This document shows positions 18,848 through 30,300 of a stretch of 36,065 bases of DNA, piece after piece. The position numbers and the translations under genes are program-made. Origin of the DNA: Muribaculaceae bacterium (GTDB lineage Bacteria; Bacteroidota; Bacteroidia; Bacteroidales; Muribaculaceae); contig JAFUWD010000016.1 in assembly GCA_017483645.1 (NCBI GenBank), positions 1 through 36,065 on the forward strand, written 5' to 3'. Numbering within the stretch: the stretch's first letter is position 1; each line of letters starts with the position of its first letter. The notes beneath the pieces are model-generated. The model was given only the letters and a program-made list of their open reading frames with translations. It was not told where the DNA came from and searched no databases.

Positions 18848-21823
18848 TCAATCGTTCGGCTTGAGCACTACAGCAAGTCCTTGCTGCCCGTTGATGGCCA
18901 CCTGCATGGGCTGCTTGAACCGCACCACATGCAGCCAGGTGGAATCGCAGGCAGGAGTCTGATGGCCTACGAAGTCGATGTCGAAGAGGTCTTCTTCGTC
19001 TTTCATGGTCACATATCCCACTCCAAAAGAAGTGAGATTTTGGAAGAAATGCGTCCCCTGGCTTGGCTCAATGGGCCTGTCGTGAGCCGGCAACTCAACG
19101 ATGACCCTCGCCGCCGAGATGTGTTGCCACTTCACAGGAATGCCCAGCGCCAAGTCCGATGAACCCCATCTTCCTTCTCCTGCAAGGATGTAGTTCTCTC
19201 CCCAGTCGGTAAAGTTACGATTTATTTTTGCAATTTCCTCGGCAATTGCGAAATTATTTTCCAAAGAAAATTTACCGGGTTTCACCATCACAATGCCTGT
19301 GACCCCGTCCATCATGCCGTGGCCGATGGCGTTGTGGCTGCGCAGCAGCACTTGCTGGTCGGGCGCTTGGATGATGTTGTCGTCGAGCATCTCGCTTCGG
19401 TCGATCATCGGCCTGATTTGAAGCCAGAAGAGTTCGCCCTTGTGTGGCTCGTCGGCAGTGGTTTGCTGCCCGGTGGCGATGTTGGCGGCAAATTCAATTT
19501 CTACGGGTCGGCCCATTTGTCGCTGTCCCTGCTCAAGCATGAAGCTCACAATGGGTGCCAGCGGAAAAGCGTCGTGCTCCAGCACATTGGCAAACGTCAC
19601 GAGTTTGCGTCCGGGCATGGCATCGGTGTGCACAATTCGGTCGTTGTTGAAATCATAAGTCGACACCATGTAGCGCAGCTGGCCTGTCGCTGCCGCATCC
19701 TGTATCGGCAAGTGGGCGATGTTGTAGCCGTCGTCGAGCGCGAAGTCGTCGGTTGCATGACCGCTGTTGTCGAGTGCACAAAAGTGGGTTTGTGTCTCGC
19801 GCAAGGCGAGCTGGGTGGTGCTTGTCTGGAGCACATGCTTGGGCCGTTTGGGCGAGAACCGCAAAGCACGGCCGCCGTCGACGATGTGTTTTCCCAGTCC
19901 AACGGCTACTTGGCACACGCCGTCTTCAGGCCGTTCCTGCCCCACGGGGTAATAATTGAGAGAGCGTCCCACACCCGAGAACGACGGGAAGAAATAGCCC
20001 TGATGCTCGCTGCCCACCACTTCCTGGATGATGACTGCCATTTTTTCTTGGTCGATGACATTGCTCGTAGCTACCATGTAGGCCTTACTGTCGGCATAAA
20101 AAACCGAGGCATAGACACCCTTCACAGCAGTTTCCAAACGGTGGATGGTGGCTTCTTTGTCGGGCAAGTGAGGAACCATATAGGTTGAATACACACCCGC
20201 AAAGGGTTGGTAGTGGCTGTCCTCGAGCAAACTTGAGCTGCGCACGGCCAGTGGTTGGTCAATCACGTCGTAGATGGCTGCGAGGTCTTCGGTCAGTTGG
20301 GGTGGCAATTCGGCCTTGAGAAATGCCTGTAAAATCTGCTCGTCGGGCAAGTCGGAAAGTGCAAGCGGATACAGGTTGTTGCGCTCCATGAAATCATCGA
20401 AGATGTCGGTGCACAGCACCACCGTGTGCGGGATGTTGATGGTCACGCCCTGAAAATTGTCGCACTCGGGGTTGCGCTTGATGATGCTGTCGATGAAGGC
20501 AAGGCCACGTCCTTTGCCTCCGAGCGAGCCTTGTCCGATGCGCGCAAAGTTGCTGTATTTGTCAAATCGGTCTTTCCTGAATTCTGCCACCACACCGCGG
20601 TTCTTCATCTTGCGATACTTGACAATGAGGTCGAAGAACAGTTGCTTGGCGGCAGGCGCGTCGTCAATGGAGTTGAAACGGTGCATCTTGATGACCTGCG
20701 CTATGGGAAACAAGGCGCGTGAATAGAGCCAGCGCGAAATGTCGTTCTGGCGAGCGTGGTAAAAGAGCGAGTCGGCAGGGATGGTGAACATGGAGTACTG
20801 CAACTCTTTCAGGTCATGGATACGCATTAACTCGGTTCCCGTTGCCGGGTTTTTCAACACGAAGTCACCAAAACCGAAGTTGTCCATGATGGCTTTGCCC
20901 AAGTCAACCGGTAATTTCTTGGAATTTTTGTCGATGAACGTCCCGCCAAAGGCTTCCACAGCCCGACGATTGTCAGGCTCGCTCGATTCGACAATGATGG
21001 GCAGATAGGGGTCGCGAGCCCTCAATTCGTAGGCCAAGGCAATGCCTGCTTTACGGTCTTTGGCTCCGGAACGGCTGAACGACACATCGCTGATGACACC
21101 CAAAATGTGGTCGGAATAAGTGTCGTAGAGGCGCAAAGCCTCCTCGTAGTCGCGTGCGAGCATCACTTTGGGACGGCCTCGCATGCGCATCATGGCCTCA
21201 TGCGGATTGAGCGCCTCGGTCGAGAAGCGCTGTGACTGCCTGAGGATGAACTTGTAAAGCGTGGGCAATATCGACGAGTAGAACCTCACCGAGTCCTCCA
21301 CCATCAATATCATCTGGACGCCCACCTCGTTGACATCAACGGGTGCGTTCATTTTGTCCTCAAGCAGCTTGATGATAGCCACCAGCAGGTCGACGTTTCC
21401 CAGCCAGGAGAACACATAGTCGGCTCCGGTGATGTCCTCGCGAGACAGACGCAGCGACACCTCACGCGAGAACGGAGTGAGCACGACAAAGGGAACGTCG
21501 GGGTGCGACAGCTTGATTTCCCGTGCTTTAACAAAAGTTGCCGAGAGGTCAACTCCCGGCATGGCGATAATGAGGTCGAAGTGCTTGCTCTGGAGCACCT
21601 CGATGGCCTCGTCGTAGTCGCTCACCCTGGTCACGCGTGGTGGCGAGCTGAGGTTGAGCGACACGTATTCAAAATAGATTTGTTCCTCCACGCGGCCGTC
21701 CTCCTCGAGCATAAACGCGTCGTAGGTGCTTGCCACCAGGAGCACATTGTAGATGCGCTCCTGCATCAAGTTCTGGAACGCCGTGTCCTTGAGGTAGAGC
21801 TGGCTGAGGAGCGATTCGTTCAT
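18848..21823 (-). CDS. Receiver-like domains fused to PEP-synthase-type ATP-binding domain
   Basis: The 991-residue product has a degenerate receiver-like domain (about 24-155), which lacks the acidic pair and phospho-Asp. A second receiver (about 171-315) looks complete: acidic pair Glu176-Asp177, likely phospho-acceptor Asp246 (VISDVSF), Ser281 region and Lys299 (IDK). From about 425 on it matches the pyruvate,phosphate dikinase / PEP synthase N-terminal nucleotide-binding domain (GQGSLGGKGRGLAFIDSI; LAVRSSSLLEDSHYQPFAGVYSTY). The phosphohistidine swivel and the PEP/pyruvate barrel are absent, so it cannot be a complete PEP synthase. The ATG overlaps the topA stop by 4 bp (ATGA), so translation is coupled to topA. 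Role unknown; a phospho-signal-responsive phosphotransferase is an inference. Confidence 0.85.
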   Translation of the reverse strand: MNESLLSQLYLKDTAFQNLMQERIYNVLLVASTYDAFMLEEDGRVEEQIYFEYVSLNLSSPPRVTRVSDYDEAIEVLQSKHFDLIIAMPGVDLSATFVKAREIKLSHPDVPFVVLTPFSREVSLRLSREDITGADYVFSWLGNVDLLVAIIKLLEDKMNAPVDVNEVGVQMILMVEDSVRFYSSILPTLYKFILRQSQRFSTEALNPHEAMMRMRGRPKVMLARDYEEALRLYDTYSDHILGVISDVSFSRSGAKDRKAGIALAYELRARDPYLPIIVESSEPDNRRAVEAFGGTFIDKNSKKLPVDLGKAIMDNFGFGDFVLKNPATGTELMRIHDLKELQYSMFTIPADSLFYHARQNDISRWLYSRALFPIAQVIKMHRFNSIDDAPAAKQLFFDLIVKYRKMKNRGVVAEFRKDRFDKYSNFARIGQGSLGGKGRGLAFIDSIIKRNPECDNFQGVTINIPHTVVLCTDIFDDFMERNNLYPLALSDLPDEQILQAFLKAELPPQLTEDLAAIYDVIDQPLAVRSSSLLEDSHYQPFAGVYSTYMVPHLPDKEATIHRLETAVKGVYASVFYADSKAYMVATSNVIDQEKMAVIIQEVVGSEHQGYFFPSFSGVGRSLNYYPVGQERPEDGVCQVAVGLGKHIVDGGRALRFSPKRPKHVLQTSTTQLALRETQTHFCALDNSGHATDDFALDDGYNIAHLPIQDAAATGQLRYMVSTYDFNNDRIVHTDAMPGRKLVTFANVLEHDAFPLAPIVSFMLEQGQRQMGRPVEIEFAANIATGQQTTADEPHKGELFWLQIRPMIDRSEMLDDNIIQAPDQQVLLRSHNAIGHGMMDGVTGIVMVKPGKFSLENNFAIAEEIAKINRNFTDWGENYILAGEGRWGSSDLALGIPVKWQHISAARVIVELPAHDRPIEPSQGTHFFQNLTSFGVGYVTMKDEEDLFDIDFVGHQTPACDSTWLHVVRFKQPMQVAINGQQGLAVVLKPND

Positions 21824-24174
21824 GAGCGCGACTTGCTACGGGTTGTGCGGCGGCGGGCTGTGCCGGCGGGCTTGGTGGCGTTGGCGTCGTCGTCGATGAT
21901 GGCCCTGCACTCTTCAAGTGTGAGGGAAGCGGCATCCTTTTTCCGTGGAATTTTATAATTCTTTTTCTTATAGGAGATGTATGGGCCATAGCGTCCGTTG
22001 AGCACCTGCAATTCAGGGTCTTCGGTAAACGTTTTAATCACCTTGCTGGCTTCGTCGCTCCGTTTGTCGAGGATAAGCTGGCAGGCTTGGTCATAGGAGA
22101 GTTCGATGGGTGACAAATCTTTGGGAATAGAGGCATATTTGCCGTCGTGCTTCACATAGGGGCCGAAACGTCCCACGGCCACGACAACGGGTTTCCCTTC
22201 AAAATCGCCCAACTCGCGCGGCAGCTCAAAAAGTTTGAGCGCCTCTTCGAGTGTGATGGAGGCCACCGATTGGTCTTTTTGCAGCGAGGCAAAGCGGGGC
22301 TTCTCTTCGTCGTCGCTGCTGCCAAGCTGCACCAATGGGCCGTAACGGCCTATTTTGACCGATACCGGCTTGCCGGTGGCGGGGTCGTTGCCCAGCACTC
22401 TCTCGCCCACTTTATGCTCCAGGCGCAGCGTGGCCACCTGCTCGATATTGGGGTGGAAATCGTCGTAGAATTTCTCTATTCCTTCGTTCCAGCGCTCGCG
22501 GCCGGCGGCGATTTCATCAAATTCGTTCTCCACATGAGCGGTGAAATTGTAGTCGATAATCGACGGGAAGTAATCCATCAGGAAGTCGTTCACAATCATG
22601 CCGGTGTCGGTGGGGAGCAACTTGCCCTTTTCCCGGCCCACGAGTTCGGATTTTTTGCGCACGGTGGTTTTGTTGCCCTTCAAGGTGATGATTTCGTATT
22701 CGCGCTTCTCGCCTTTGCTCTCACCACGCACCACATATTCTCTTGCCTGGATGGTGGAGATGGTGGGGGCGTAGGTCGACGGACGGCCAATTCCCAGTTC
22801 TTCAAGCCGCTTGACCAGCGTGGCTTCGGTGTAGCGCTGGGGCTGCTGGGTGAAGCGTTGTGTGGCCACAATCTCTTGGGCTGTGAGGGTCATTCCCTTG
22901 GCCAATGGCGGCAAGGTGTTCATGTCGGTGTCACCCGCCAGAGCATCGTCGTCGGTCGACTCCAGATAGACATTGAGGAAACCGTCGAATTTCACCACTT
23001 CGCCTGTTGCCACGAAGTTCTCGGTGCGGCCTGGCACGGTGATGTTGACCGTGGTGCGTTCCAGTTCAGCATCGGCCATCTGTGATGCGATGGTGCGCTT
23101 CCAAATGAGATTGTAGAGTTTCTTCTCCTGAGCCGTTCCCGCCACGTCGTGGTTTGCAATGTAGGTGGGGCGGATGGCCTCGTGAGCCTCTTGGGCGCCC
23201 TTGCTGGTGGTGTGGTAACGCCTGGCCTTGAGGTAACGCTCGCCGATGTTTTCCTTGATTTCCTTGCTGATGGTGCCCATGGCCAGATTGCTCAGGTTGA
23301 CAGAGTCGGTACGCATGTAGGTGATGTGACCGGCCTCATAGAGTGATTGGGCAACACGCATGGTCTGGCTCACCGAAAAGCCCAGCTTTCGGGCGGCTTC
23401 TTGCTGCAAAGTTGAAGTGGTGAACGGTGGTGCCGGGCTTTTCTTCACTGGCTTCACATTGACATCACTCACAGTGAAAGTGGCGTCGTGGCAGGCCTCC
23501 AAGAAGTCTATGGCCTGTTGGCGGTCACCCGTGCGATGGTCGAGTTCGGCTGAAAAAAGCGCACTGGAATTCTCGTCATGCAGCATTTGTGCCGTGATGC
23601 GGTAATACTGCTCGGTGACAAAAGCCTTGATTTCTTTCTCGCGGTCGGCAATGAGCCTCACGGCCACACTTTGCACCCTGCCTGCCGACAGGGCCGGCTT
23701 GATTTTGCGCCACAACACCGGCGACAGCTCAAATCCCACAATGCGGTCGAGCACGCGGCGGGCTTGCTGGGCGTCGACCAGATTGCCGTCGATGGTGCGT
23801 GGATGCTCAATAGCTTCAAGAATGGCCGGCTTGGTGATTTCGTGGAACACGATGCGGCGTGTGTTCTCGGGCTTGAGGTTCAGCACCTCGGCCAGATGCC
23901 AGGCGATGGCTTCTCCCTCGCGGTCCTCATCACTTGCCAGCCACACGGTCTGAGCCTTGGCGGCCTCGGCTTTCAGTTGCTTCACCAATTCCTTTTTATC
24001 GGCCGGGATTTCGTAGATGGGTTTGAAGCCATGCTCCACATCCACGCTGAAATCTTTCTTGTGAAGGTCACGGATGTGTCCGTAACTCGACATCACTTTA
24101 TAATCTTGCCCCAGGAATCGCTGAATAGTCTTGGCCTTGGCCGGAGACTCCACAATCACTAAATTGCTTGCCAT
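21820..24174 (-). CDS. topA: DNA topoisomerase I
   Basis: TopA relaxes negative supercoils by transient single-strand cleavage. The 784-residue product starts MASNLVIVESPAKAKTIQRFLG. The TOPRIM acidic residues are Glu9 and SDEDREGE (Asp82, Asp84, Glu86). The nucleophile is Tyr286 in AGHITYMRTDSVNLS. Instead of zinc fingers the C-terminus has GRYGP-type repeats (GRYGPLVQLG, GRFGPYVKHDG, GRYGPYISYKK) and a basic tail (ARRRTTRSKSRS). The frame is open upstream to an ATG at 24231, but that codon overlaps the -33 element of a good promoter (24204-24234), so 24174 is the start. The stop overlaps the next gene by 4 bp. Confidence 0.96.
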   Translation of the reverse strand: MASNLVIVESPAKAKTIQRFLGQDYKVMSSYGHIRDLHKKDFSVDVEHGFKPIYEIPADKKELVKQLKAEAAKAQTVWLASDEDREGEAIAWHLAEVLNLKPENTRRIVFHEITKPAILEAIEHPRTIDGNLVDAQQARRVLDRIVGFELSPVLWRKIKPALSAGRVQSVAVRLIADREKEIKAFVTEQYYRITAQMLHDENSSALFSAELDHRTGDRQQAIDFLEACHDATFTVSDVNVKPVKKSPAPPFTTSTLQQEAARKLGFSVSQTMRVAQSLYEAGHITYMRTDSVNLSNLAMGTISKEIKENIGERYLKARRYHTTSKGAQEAHEAIRPTYIANHDVAGTAQEKKLYNLIWKRTIASQMADAELERTTVNITVPGRTENFVATGEVVKFDGFLNVYLESTDDDALAGDTDMNTLPPLAKGMTLTAQEIVATQRFTQQPQRYTEATLVKRLEELGIGRPSTYAPTISTIQAREYVVRGESKGEKREYEIITLKGNKTTVRKKSELVGREKGKLLPTDTGMIVNDFLMDYFPSIIDYNFTAHVENEFDEIAAGRERWNEGIEKFYDDFHPNIEQVATLRLEHKVGERVLGNDPATGKPVSVKIGRYGPLVQLGSSDDEEKPRFASLQKDQSVASITLEEALKLFELPRELGDFEGKPVVVAVGRFGPYVKHDGKYASIPKDLSPIELSYDQACQLILDKRSDEASKVIKTFTEDPELQVLNGRYGPYISYKKKNYKIPRKKDAASLTLEECRAIIDDDANATKPAGTARRRTTRSKSRS

Positions 24175-24203
24175 ATTCACATTGTTTGTTATAAAATCGG
24201 GTG

Positions 24204-24234
24204 CAAAGGTACTAAAGAATTGATAATTCACAAT
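24204..24234 (-). promoter_or_regulatory. topA operon promoter
   Basis: On the minus strand, ATTG (24234-24231), a 19-nt spacer and TACCTTTG (24211-24204) fit the Bacteroidetes consensus with one mismatch in the upstream box. CA follows the -7 element. Transcription would start near 24197, about 23 nt before the topA ATG, which fixes that start codon. The arrangement matches the btuB riboswitch promoter. Confidence 0.75.
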
Positions 24235-24284
24235 TGCTAATTGACAATTTTTAGATTTTTCACCTTATTTATAGCAAAACGGGT

Positions 24285-24323
24285 ATAAAAACAATCGAGG
24301 ACGCCGTAATTGTGGCGCCCTCG
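24285..24323 (-). terminator. Terminator of the btuB operon
   Basis: On the minus strand a 10-bp stem with one G-T pair (24323-24314 with 24305-24296, 8-nt loop) is followed by ATTGTTTTTA. It lies 28 nt past the stop of the 2146-residue protein and upstream of the topA promoter, so it separates the two tandem operons. Confidence 0.8.
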
Positions 24324-24350
24324 AAATAATGGAATGGGTTAATTGGGAAT

Positions 24351-27300
24351 TTATTTCAGTATCTTGCCGGTGACAACCGAGCTGTTGTCGTACCGCTTGA
24401 TCACCATGTTGACACCCTCGAAAGGCTTGTCGCTGGTGATGCCGGCCACATTGACGTAGGTGACGTCAACAAGGTGTGCTTCGCTGTTTAGGCTGCTGAC
24501 TGCGGTAGGCATATCGGCAATGACATGTAACCGCAGGAACTGCGTCTTGCCCTTTTGGGTGGCTGTAATCAAGACAGTGCCTTCGTCGCCCGCGTCTTCG
24601 CAAGTGACGGTGAGTTGGTCGTTCTCGCCAAGTGCAAAGTTCACTCGTTCGGCATCTTCTGGCTCAATGCGATAGGTCACGGTGGACCCGTCATTGTCGA
24701 GTTCAAAGAGTTGCGTCAGGTCAAGGTCGTTTTCACCCAAAGTGATGTTCTTGCTCGTTTCGGCAACATCGGGCTGGCCGTTGAAGTCGTCCATACAGAG
24801 GTATTTCGGAGTCCACAATCCATAGTTGTTGGCCTGTGTGCCGTCGAAAGTGAAGGAGATTTTCTTGACTTTGCCCAGCGGTCGGAGGTCGAACCATTGC
24901 CATGTGTCAATGGCATAGTGGTCGATGGCCTTCTCGGCGCGGTAGTCGGCCAGATAGAAGTCGGTGGTTGTCGTTGTTCCATCGGCTGCTGTGCCCACGG
25001 CACTTAGTTTGAAGTAACCGCCATCGGCCAACGGCCCCACGTTGCTGTTGTCGTGCAGCAACGTGTTGAGTGCATAAGCGCTGTTAGTGACATAGAAACC
25101 ACTGATTACGTCGCCTTCGGGGTCGTTGGTGACATCAATGGTCAACCCCTCGGGGAAACCTACGGCGAAGTTGCTGCTCGAGTGCGCACCGCCAGGTGCC
25201 GAGTGCGAGTCGTCGAAGACGTAATTAGTAAACGAATTGTCCTGCTGGTTGCTAATCCAGTAGCCGTAGAAGTAGCTCCAGTCGAGGATAGCACCCATGT
25301 TGAATGCATACGAGCCGCTGTAGAAAACGCCGCTGTCTTCACCGGTGCGGTTGTCACTGTTTTCGGCCACATAGTTGTCGTCGAAGGTGGCAGGGGTTGG
25401 CTCATCGAGCACATACACACCTGTGTGCGCCACGGCTTTCTGTCCGTCGGCGCTATTGACAGTGAGGGTGTAGCCATAGGTGTATTCGGGTGTCACCTCA
25501 ATGGTGGCTTCGGTGCCCAGCACATTGTTCATCTGGTCGCGCCATTCGTAGGTGTAAGGTTCATCACCACCTTCCACTTGCGGCGTGATGGTGGTCGACT
25601 GCCCTGCCTCGATAGTGGTGCAAGGATTGGCCAGGGTGATGGTGAGCGGTGAAATGTGGCGGGCGGTTCTAATCACATCGGTTGTCACCACATCGCTCTT
25701 TTCGCCCAGTGCGCTCTCCATTAAGAAGTAAGCGCGGTAGTCGGTGTCGGGCTCCAGTTCATCGAAGGTTGTTGTGGTTTCGGTGTCGGGCATGACATCG
25801 GCCGGCGTGGTGGCCAGCAGCTCATCTGCTGTGGGTGCCTTGGCCCGTTTGGCCGGTGCCCCGGCGGGCTGAGCGCCCTGTTCGACGGTCTCGATGATGG
25901 CAAAAAGTTTGCCCCCCACATTCCACTTGGTCTTGACCTGAATTTGGGTCTCGGCCACAGGCGTGATGACCACAGGATAACCTTCGGCCAGTTCGGGCTT
26001 CTCAACGCTAACTTCACGGAACTCATAGGCTCCCACTGTTGGGGTCGTCTCGTTGCGGTTGTAGCCATCGGCGTCCACTGTCACATAGTCGATGGGCAGG
26101 GCCATGTTCAGGCCGCCCTGTGCGGTGAGGTGGTTGTCGGTGTCGGCCAGGAACGAGGCTTGCTCCCAAATATTGGTGGTGTTGCCCACAGTTGTGTTCA
26201 GTTCATCAATGGATGCGATGGCTGGTGTGATGTTGCCGCTGGCGTGATAGAGCGCGTTGTTGCTCATTTCCAACCCTTCGTACTTGTTTGAGTAGACAAA
26301 CATCAGTTCTCCGCTCTCGGCCAGTCCTTGCATCAAGTTGTTGCGCAACTTAATGCCTGTGGCGGCGGCGTTCTGCACATGCATGGCGCGGCCTTGTCCT
26401 ATCATGCGCACGGTATTATAGGCAAAGTCTACATTCTTGCTTCCGCCATGCAGTCGAATACCATAGTTGGAACTGTTGGAACCGGTGATGACGATGCTGT
26501 TGTTGAACACCCTTGCATCGTTGCCGATGTTGTTGTTGCGCAAATAGATGCCAGAACTGTAGGACGACTGTGCATTGACAATTTTGTTGCCCGAGAGAAT
26601 GAATTGTCCGTCGTTGTAGAACATGTCAATTCCCGCATAGGCTGTCGACGTGGTAGTGCTTTGATACACTGTGTTGTCGGCCACAAGTGCGTCGGTTGTC
26701 ATGTTGAGATAAATTGCCTGTCGGCCAGTCTCGCTGATGTTGTTGCCCTTGACGACGGGTTTCAGCGCCTTGGCGTGGGCCACATTGGAATATCCAAAGT
26801 TGATGCCGATACCGCCGCCTTGCAAATTGTTGTTCTCGACGACCACATTGTTGCAAGCCGACCCGTTTTCATCTGTTGTGGTGATGTACACGAGGTTCAT
26901 GCCGGTCGTTGCCGTGGTCTGTTCGGCTTTAACCGTCGAGTTGGTCAGTTTGAAGTTGTGGCTACGGTCGATGACACGGATGGCATTGCTGAAGCCTTGG
27001 TTTGCGGGTGCCACTGTGATGGCATCAAACGTGACATACGGTGTGTTGTCGACCAAAATCACCTGCGAAACCACGCCATAGCCCGTTGCTGGCGTTCCAC
27101 CGGTGATTACTACGGCATCGCTGTTGCCGCTCTTGGCGGCAAAGGTGATGGAGTGCTGCTCGCTTGTGCCAGCCACGCTGCTCACCTCCACATTTTCAGC
27201 GTAGGTGCCATCCTCCACCTCAAAGCGCACAGGACCCTCAAGTCCTACACTCATTGCTTCGATGGCTTGTGCAAAAGTTGCAAAATCGGCTTGCTCCGAA

Positions 27301-30300
27301 GCACCGATGGTATAGGTGCCTTGGAATCCGGCTGTGACGGTTCTTGTGACCTCCTGGCTGTTGATGACGGCATCGGAAGCTGTACCCTGTACCGAAACAA
27401 ACTCGGCCTTGACCGTGCTGCCTGGTTCAGCGTCGGGGTTCACATCGACGGCGAGCCAAGCATAATAGGTACCCCGACGAGTGATGGTGATGGGCTCTTC
27501 GGCTGAGAGAGTGAGTGCTCCTCCAAAGGTCTGTGATTGCGCCACGAGGTTGGAAGTGTTGAAACTGGGCACATCAGCTGTATAGTACAACTTGGCGACT
27601 GTACCCTCGCCCTCGGTGTTGAACACAAAGTCGTTGATGTTCACGGGGCCGTTGTCGCCGGTGACGGTGAGTGTCATCCTTATTATCTCGGCATCGGTGC
27701 TTCCGCGTACCACATCTTCGTCGGTGGCCGGTTCGGTGTCAATTTGCGACAGCACATTGGGCGCATATTCATGAAGCTTGACTTCGATGACCCATCCCGA
27801 AGTTTGTGTGGTGTAGGATGTGGTGCTGAAGTAGGCTGTCATGGTTCCGTCTTCGGCATCAGAAATCACCCCTTGCGGGCCGTTTGTGCCGCTGTAACTG
27901 CCAATTTGGTCGGTAGCGCCGTTGTGCTCGCGCCCATTGTAAAGATAGAGGGTCGATGAGCCGGCGCCGAATTGGACGGCGTTCATTTCAATGCCGTAGC
28001 CCTCGATTCCCGGTACGAATGTAGTGGCGCCGGTGAAACTGCGGCTGAAGTTGCCGTCGGGGCCTCCATCGTCATAGAATAGGAGCGGTTTGTTGACGGT
28101 AATCACTTGGTCGCCAGCTTGCATGATGTAGATGTACTTCACCACGCGCTCGCCATCGGGGTTGCCTTGCTCCACAGCGAAACTGTCATCTTCAAATTGC
28201 AGTTTAGTGAGTGCTGCGTCGACTGCGGTCTCGGCTTCAGCATCAGCCTTGACATCAAAGATTACCGAGAACTGGTTGTCGCCCTCGGCAAGCGTTTTCT
28301 CTCCTGTGACAGTAACCACTCCGTCGGCGGCAAACTCCTCGATGGAGCCAAAGACCACAGCATCGGAGGCATTTGCCTGCGTGCCGTGGCACAGGACGGT
28401 GACCTTGTCGAGCGCTTCAGCACCCTTGAGAGTCAGTTGCACGCCGGTGAGCACTTTAGACGTGAGGTTGCCCTCGGTAACAATGTTGAAGTCGATGATT
28501 TCGGCATCTTTGCTTCCCGCAGGAATGACATCGGTGCTGGTTTGAGCGACGGTTACATCATTGACGAGCATCTCGTGGTTGATGAACGGTGTCACTTCGG
28601 CTTGCCAACCGGTGGCGGCATAATAACTGCTGTTCTCCTTAGGGTCGAAGCGCACGGTGAGCGAGCCGTCGGCAGCTGCAGAGCGCAATACATGGCCGGG
28701 ACCGGTCTTGGCGTGGTCGGCGTCGCTGAGGCGCCACAGCAGATTGTCCTCACTGATGGTGGACCCGCTGTAAACCTCGAATAATGCCTTTACACCGTAA
28801 TATGACGACGATGAATAAGTTACATCAAAATTCGAGAAGGTCATTTGCACCACCGCATTGGCATCGGCAGGGGTGAAAGTGACAATGTGGTCACCCGTTG
28901 TGGTGTCGTATTTGCCACTGACGCCTTCTTCGTTGGTAAATGCCCATGAATCTTTGATGACGTGAGAGTGAGTGCCCAGGGTGGCACGGCAAATATTGCT
29001 GATTGACCGGGTGGCGGTGGCCTGTGCCTGATGGTTCTCGGTGCCCACAACGGCTTGTGTGAGCGAGAGTGTTACCACCTCGTCGTTGACACCCTCATCA
29101 TTGAGGTCGAGCACGATGGCCACATAGTTGTGACCTTCGGCCAGTGTGTGCGAGCCGGTAATGGTGATGTCGGTGCCGGTCACCGTAGCCTCGCCAAACA
29201 CATCGGTGTTGCTGAATGTATTTTTCTTTCCCAGATAATAAGCTCTCACACATGCCATGTTTTTGGCGTCGGGGGTAGAGAGATTGATGGCTGTTAGCGA
29301 CAGCGGGTTGGCCGTGTTGTCGGCCACCACATCGAGCAGGAGCATTTGGACATCTCGGTCGCCGGCGGCAGCATGGTTGCCTTCGACAGTCGATGCGGTG
29401 ACTTCTGCAATGGTCATGTCGCCTGGCAAGAACTGGCTCACAAGGGCTTCCCATCCACTCTTTGTGGTGCCTGCTGTGCTTTTGAAGGTCACGGTGAGTG
29501 AACCGTCGTCGGCCGTTGACTTCACAATCTCTGCCTCATTGAGCAGTGTGGTTATCAGGTTGTCGGCATTGGCTTCATGTCCGTTATAGAAGTTGAATAC
29601 ATCATTGTAGCCCACTGTCGAAGTATTGAACAGGTCGAGTTTGGAAAAGTCGATTTTTATCGACATTCCCGTTGTGGCCGGGACAAAGGTGACTTGTCCT
29701 TCAAAATTGCGGGTGATGTTTCCATCGGGGCCGCCGTCGTCGTAGAAATTGTAAGGCACATCGCCCACGGTGATTACTTGGGGCGTGGTCGAGATGAGCA
29801 CGATGGCCGGTTTGGACACCGGTGTGGCTGTGGCGGGCTCAAAAGGTGTCACGCCATCGGGTTGTGCCGAAGTGGCGACACCGGTGATTTGCACCTGTGC
29901 TTGGGAGCCGGGTGATGCGGTGCCCAGAAAATCGCCCACGATGGTGAAGTGGTTGTCACCATCAGCCAGTGGTTGGTTCAGCGTGAAAGCATAGCCGCCA
30001 CTGGTGGCCGCTACTGTTGCATCAAGAGGCGTGTCGTTCTTGAAGTCGGCACTATGGCCTGCATAGAGGCGGAGCGCAGTGGGCTCGATGGCCGACTGGT
30101 TGACGGGCAAGGTGAAATTGACCGTAGTGAGTGCAACGGCATTCAGTATGCCGCTGGCCGTGACTTTCACGGCGGCGAAATTCACGTTGCTTGTTGTTGT
30201 CGGCTCGGCTATGACATTGTCATAGACCGCTGCGGCACCAGTCACTGTCATACTCTCTACCGAGATACAACGCACAGTGGCCTTCCATCCCTTGGAAGCC

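Noticed and set aside
18848..21823. Phosphoenolpyruvate synthase
   Set aside because: Only the N-terminal ATP-binding domain is present; the phosphohistidine and PEP/pyruvate-binding domains are missing.
24175..24231. Upstream start for topA at 24231
   Set aside because: It would lie within the promoter, upstream of the predicted transcription start near 24197.
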